Shown in pieces: positions 60,621-64,000 of a DNA stretch of 64,000 nucleotides. Position 1 is the stretch's first letter. Every line of letters begins with the position of its first letter. Made by a program: the position numbers and the translations under genes. The notes under the pieces were generated by a model. That model did no database searches, was not told the origin of the DNA, and was given only the letters and a program-made list of their open reading frames with translations. Source of the stretch: Kalmusia sp. IMI 367209 (taxonomy: Eukaryota > Ascomycota > Dothideomycetes > Pleosporales > Didymosphaeriaceae); contig JAPEUQ010000010.1 of assembly GCA_027946365.1 (NCBI GenBank), forward strand, positions 1,054,001 to 1,118,000. Direction: 5' to 3'.

Positions 60621-62299
60621 TTATGAGAACATTCTGCTCATGTCGTTCCTCACACGGTTGTAGTCCAAAAGGCCCTCAATCTGTCCAACAGCCGAGATGG
60701 CGATGTCGCGATCCCAGAGCTTCCTCTTGGCGAATTCCATGACGTCCTTCTCGGTGATGGCGCCAACAACACGCTCGATCTCCTCGGGTGCTAACCTGCG
60801 GCCGGTGGTGATGATCTGGCGACCAATGTCCTCGGCGACAGCAGTGGTGCCGTCGAGGGACAAAAGGAGAGAGGCCTTAAGCTGGGCCTTGGCACGCTCG
60901 ACTTCAGCGGAGGTGACGTTGAAGGAGAGGCGAGACCATTCGCGGAGGGTGAAGTGGACCAAGTCGTCAATACGTGTGGGTTGCGAAGTGACAAGGTAGA
61001 TACCCCAAAGACTAAAATGATCAGTATTTCATAGCTCATCTGAATGCTCCATCGATTGCTTACCCTGTGTCCGAGTAGCTGGTGGAGAAACTCATGAAGC
61101 TGTTGGCGAGGTTGTTCTGCGAGATGAAAGAGCTGAGCTTGCTGCCCATGTAGTTCGAGTTGCCCATAGTACGGTCCCAGTTACCAACGATAGCCTGGGT
61201 GACGAGACCAGTGAAGTAATCCTCATCGTTCCAGCTCACACCCTCTACAGCGATGGCGATGTTTGCGGAGCCCATAGTATCATCCCGAATCCTGACCTCA
61301 GAGCCAATGAACTCGGGCTTCTGCTTCTGCTCAGCGGCGATGGATTTTGAGGAGTAGTTTGGCGCCTCGGCGGGCAGTCCAGCGAAGTACTTTTCGGCAA
61401 GCTCGACGAGCTGCTGGTGGGGAACACCACCAGCTCCGACGAGCACCATGCGGTCGGCGGTATAGTTGGTCTTGATGTAGTTCTCAAGATCGGTTCGCTG
61501 GATGGACTCAATGTTCTCCTTGGGGCCAAGGATGGTTCGTCCGAGAGGTTGTCCCTGGAATGCGGTAGCGTGCAAGTGGTCGAAAACAACCTCCTCAAGC
61601 TGCTTGTCTACCTCCTCCTGCTCGCGGAGAATGACATCGCGCTCACGCTCGATGGCTTGGGGGTCAAGCTTGGAGTTTTGTAGAATATCGGAGAGAATGT
61701 CGACGGTGGCGGGTACATCGTTGTTGAAGGACTTGGCATAGTAGACGGTGTTTTCACGCTGTCATTTCCCATCAGCAAACAAGTCCAAATGATTCTCCGT
61801 TCAGTAATAGGTATCATACCGATGTGTAGGCGTTGAGGTGCCCGCCCATGTTTTCTATCTCGAGCTCCAGCTGCTGCTGTGTGCGCTTCTGGGTTCCCTG
61901 TCCTCGGACATCAGTTCTCCGCCATTTTTGTATTGGCCAAAAGCAGCATTCAACATACCTTGAAAGCAAGGTGCTCAAGGAAGTGTGCCGTTCCGTTGGT
62001 CTTGTCGGTCTCTGCGCGGCTGCCGGCATCAATCCATACACCGACGGTCGACGTCTGGGCCCATGGCGAATGCTCGGTCGCGATCTGCGTGGGAGGGTCA
62101 ATTGAAATCCTGGCAGCTCTTCAGAGCTTCTACGTACGGTGAAGCCATTAGCGAGGGTAGTCGACTCGGTCTTGGAGCCGTGGGAGACGGGGGTCGCTAG
62201 GCCTCTGGTCAAGGGCGACTTTCTGCTCTTGACGGCATTGATGGCGGCCTTGGAGCGCAGGGCCGTCTGAAGGTTCAATGCGAGCCGCCGGGAAGCCAT
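60621..62299 (-). CDS. MAS1: Mitochondrial processing peptidase beta subunit
   Basis: Five exons, 62299..62138, 62084..61959, 61897..61820, 61758..61064, 61011..60621, with introns of 52-61 bases, give 483 residues. A basic, Ser/Ala-rich presequence ([20 protein letters not shown]) targets mitochondria. The M16 zinc-peptidase motif HFLEH is intact (His88, Glu91, His92), with the distal Glu in [18 protein letters not shown]; this separates the catalytic beta subunit from alpha and from core proteins of complex III, which lose the motif. It removes presequences from imported matrix proteins. An in-frame ATG at 62452 would add 51 residues; the start at 62299 fits the family. The gene is head-to-head with the SDH4 gene. 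Confidence 0.95.
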
Positions 62300-62592
62300 T
62301 GCGTGTGCTCGCTCGGGAGTCGGAGGACGCGAGAACGGAGGAGAGGCGGCGGGTGATGGGATGGATGAGGTCGTTGGAGCTGTTCCTGCTTGGCGAAGAG
62401 GTGAGGAAACTGCGAGTCGGCTTATTCCGGAAGGGGAAGCCAGCGCAGCCAATCACAGACACCTAGCGTAATCAAGATGCACCACAGCGCTCGACCTCGG
62501 GCCAGCGCCATTGAGCCTCGAGACTGTCCCACACGTCAGTCTGCTTCCTCCACCACCTCTCCACTCCCCATTGCACCGCGTCGCCAGCAGCA

Positions 62593-63237
62593 ATGGCCTC
62601 TCTCATGCAATCCGGCCTGCTCAGGCAAGGCGCCACCAACCCCGCCGCCGCCCAGCGCATGTTTTCGACTTTCACGAGCTCGTCCATGCGACAGTCTTCG
62701 CCCTTGATTCAGCAGCTTCGCCCGGCCTTTGCGCGCTCAGCAATGCCCAAGTCAACGAGGATCGCCGCCTTCCATGCTACCCAGCGCCAGCAGATTCTAC
62801 CCCCGTTGCCGCAGAAGATCGAGGGCACTCTGAATCAGCCCGTCCCAGTTCCCACACCAGATTATGCCCACGGAAGCTATCACTGGAGTTTTGAGAGGGT
62901 CATCGCTGCAGGCCTCGTCCCTTTGACTATTGCCCCGTTCGCCGCCGGATCGCTGAACCCTGTCACCGACTCTATCCTGTGTGCTCTGCTGGTTCTTCAC
63001 TCTCACATTGGCTTTGAGTATGTCTATGGACCTACACACTAAAGAATTCATAGTTTACTAATACATCTTAGGGCATGCATAGTCGACTACTTCCCGAAGA
63101 AGCGCATTCCGAAAATTCGCACCGCGGCTAACTGGGCTCTCCGACTCGGCACTATCACCCTCGGCGTCGCTCTGTATTCGTTCGAGACGAATGATGTTGG
63201 TATCACCGAGTTGATTGCAAGACTTTGGCATGCTTAA
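62593..63237 (+). CDS. SDH4: Succinate dehydrogenase membrane anchor subunit (CybS/SDH4)
   Basis: Two exons, 62593..63017 and 63072..63237, with a 54-base intron, give 196 residues. The N-terminal 60 residues are a mitochondrial presequence rich in Arg and Ser. Three membrane helices follow: FERVIAAGLVPLTIAPFAAG, DSILCALLVLHSHIGFEACI and TAANWALRLGTITLGVALYS. The haem-ligand and quinone-site residues are seen in LHSHIGFEACIVDYFP (His, Asp-Tyr). It anchors the succinate dehydrogenase catalytic dimer (complex II) in the inner membrane and binds ubiquinone. The promoter region of 293 bases is shared with the processing-peptidase gene. Confidence 0.95.
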
Positions 63238-64000
63238 GGCAATGGTGGGAGTGAGGAGGTGTAAATACAAATGGGGCGGCGGAGCGTTTTGCCACAGGTG
63301 GTGAAGGCGGTCATTGTTAGAACTATGTGTATTCGAAAGATTGCAATGTCAAGTGGAATTTCAATATGCTCCTTCCAATAGTAAAACCATCTTAATGCTT
63401 GTCTCGGTACGTTGGGCTCACGAAGGCAATATCAAATTCACTACCCACATAAGATCGTTTACCCTCCGATTTTTTAGTATTTCAACGCCTCTCTCCTACA
63501 AACCCAGATGATCTTCCAATAGAAGCCATAGAAATCGAAAGTTCAAGATATGGTCATGAAAAGCCACTGTCAGCACTCTCCTGATTTGATGTCTCTCCTT
63601 TCTGGGCCCACGTCTTGCCAGAGTAGACAAAAACTTGACATTGGTACAGTGCTTGTAACAGACACCAGCCCCACCCCCGATCATCAATGCCAAAGAGTCA
63701 TTTCGGTGACGGTCCGACATTCTCTAGATCGTCTCCCGCGAGAGTAATCGAAAACAGTGGAAGCAAACCACAAACAGCTACGACTACCCTCGGTGGTAAC
63801 GCAACATCCGCCACTCACCAAACCTCCCCTTCTTAGACCCGGACTCTTCTAATACGGCGACTACAATCTTCTTTCTAAGCACATCCAACATGTCCCTTCT
63901 ATGCTCTTGTATCCAGAACTCCTACGTATCTTCTCCGTCAAATTGCACCTTAAATTCCTCCTTCAATTTCTCTTTCGTCATACCGACCTTTCCGATGACC
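63238..64000. other. 3' flank of SDH4 and unresolved sequence to the right edge
   Basis: No complete gene. Short open frames at 63314..63511 and 63550..63747 show no family. From about 63775 to the edge the minus strand has a lysine-rich frame described separately. Confidence 0.4.
63783..64000 (-). other. Possible 3' end of a gene entering from the right, with in-frame stop
   Basis: The minus-strand frame entering at the right edge reads VIGKVGMTKEKLKEEFKVQF, then GEDT and TAG. The same frame then stays open and protein-like (HRRDMLDVLRKKIVVAVLEE) for about 45 more codons. It may be the end of a gene followed by chance sequence, an unspliced intron, or a damaged gene. Too little is present to name it. 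Confidence 0.25.

Overview
The window is chromosomal DNA of a filamentous ascomycete, most likely a Dothideomycete of the Pleosporales type. Evidence: nearly every gene is cut by short GT-AG introns of about 48-60 bases, the code is standard, genes lie 0.2-2 kb apart on both strands, and the gene set (noxA, SAT4-type rhodopsins, HET protein, DUF4360, DUF1996, GFA and ABM proteins) is typical of Pezizomycotina. The order is inferred from overall protein similarity as I remember it; no search was run. I rebuilt exon structures by hand; every complete model closes in frame except rad1, which needs two one-base corrections.

Layout. 0-5 kb: the 5' part of a coiled-coil ADIP-type protein running off the left edge, a small ABM-domain monooxygenase and a secreted GH43 galactanase with a CBM35-like tail. 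5.7-11.5 kb: NADPH oxidase A and a small conserved membrane protein, separated by 3.5 kb without genes. 12.5-24.8 kb: xylitol dehydrogenase, an EFM2/METTL21-type lysine methyltransferase, ESCRT-I VPS28, NOC2, a double-GFA protein, a peroxisomal ABC half-transporter and a secreted DUF4360 protein. 27-31 kb: an aldehyde dehydrogenase and a SAT4-type rhodopsin. 32-42 kb: SLX9, a PAF-acetylhydrolase-like lipase, a bZIP factor with an altered basic region and TFIIA large subunit. 42.5-46 kb: a compact block rad1 - OST5 - GCN5. 47.6-55 kb: a second rhodopsin, UBA4 and a HET-domain protein. 56-59.9 kb: three genes for secreted proteins. 60.6-63.2 kb: mitochondrial processing peptidase beta and SDH4, divergently transcribed.

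Functionally this is mostly housekeeping (chromatin, transcription, ribosome assembly, mitochondria, ER glycosylation, vesicle sorting, tRNA thiolation) mixed with genes facing the environment (secreted enzymes, Nox, rhodopsins, HET). I see no secondary-metabolite cluster, intact transposon, tRNA, rRNA or CRISPR-like array. Several housekeeping pairs share short divergent promoters (VPS28/NOC2, OST5/GCN5, MPP-beta/SDH4). The observations most worth a second look are the two apparent frameshifts in rad1, a start codon that forms its own three-base exon in SLX9, the bZIP basic region lacking its usual Asn, an alternative in-frame start inside the first intron of GCN5, and a stretch near 25.5-26.4 kb with broken protein-like reading frames.
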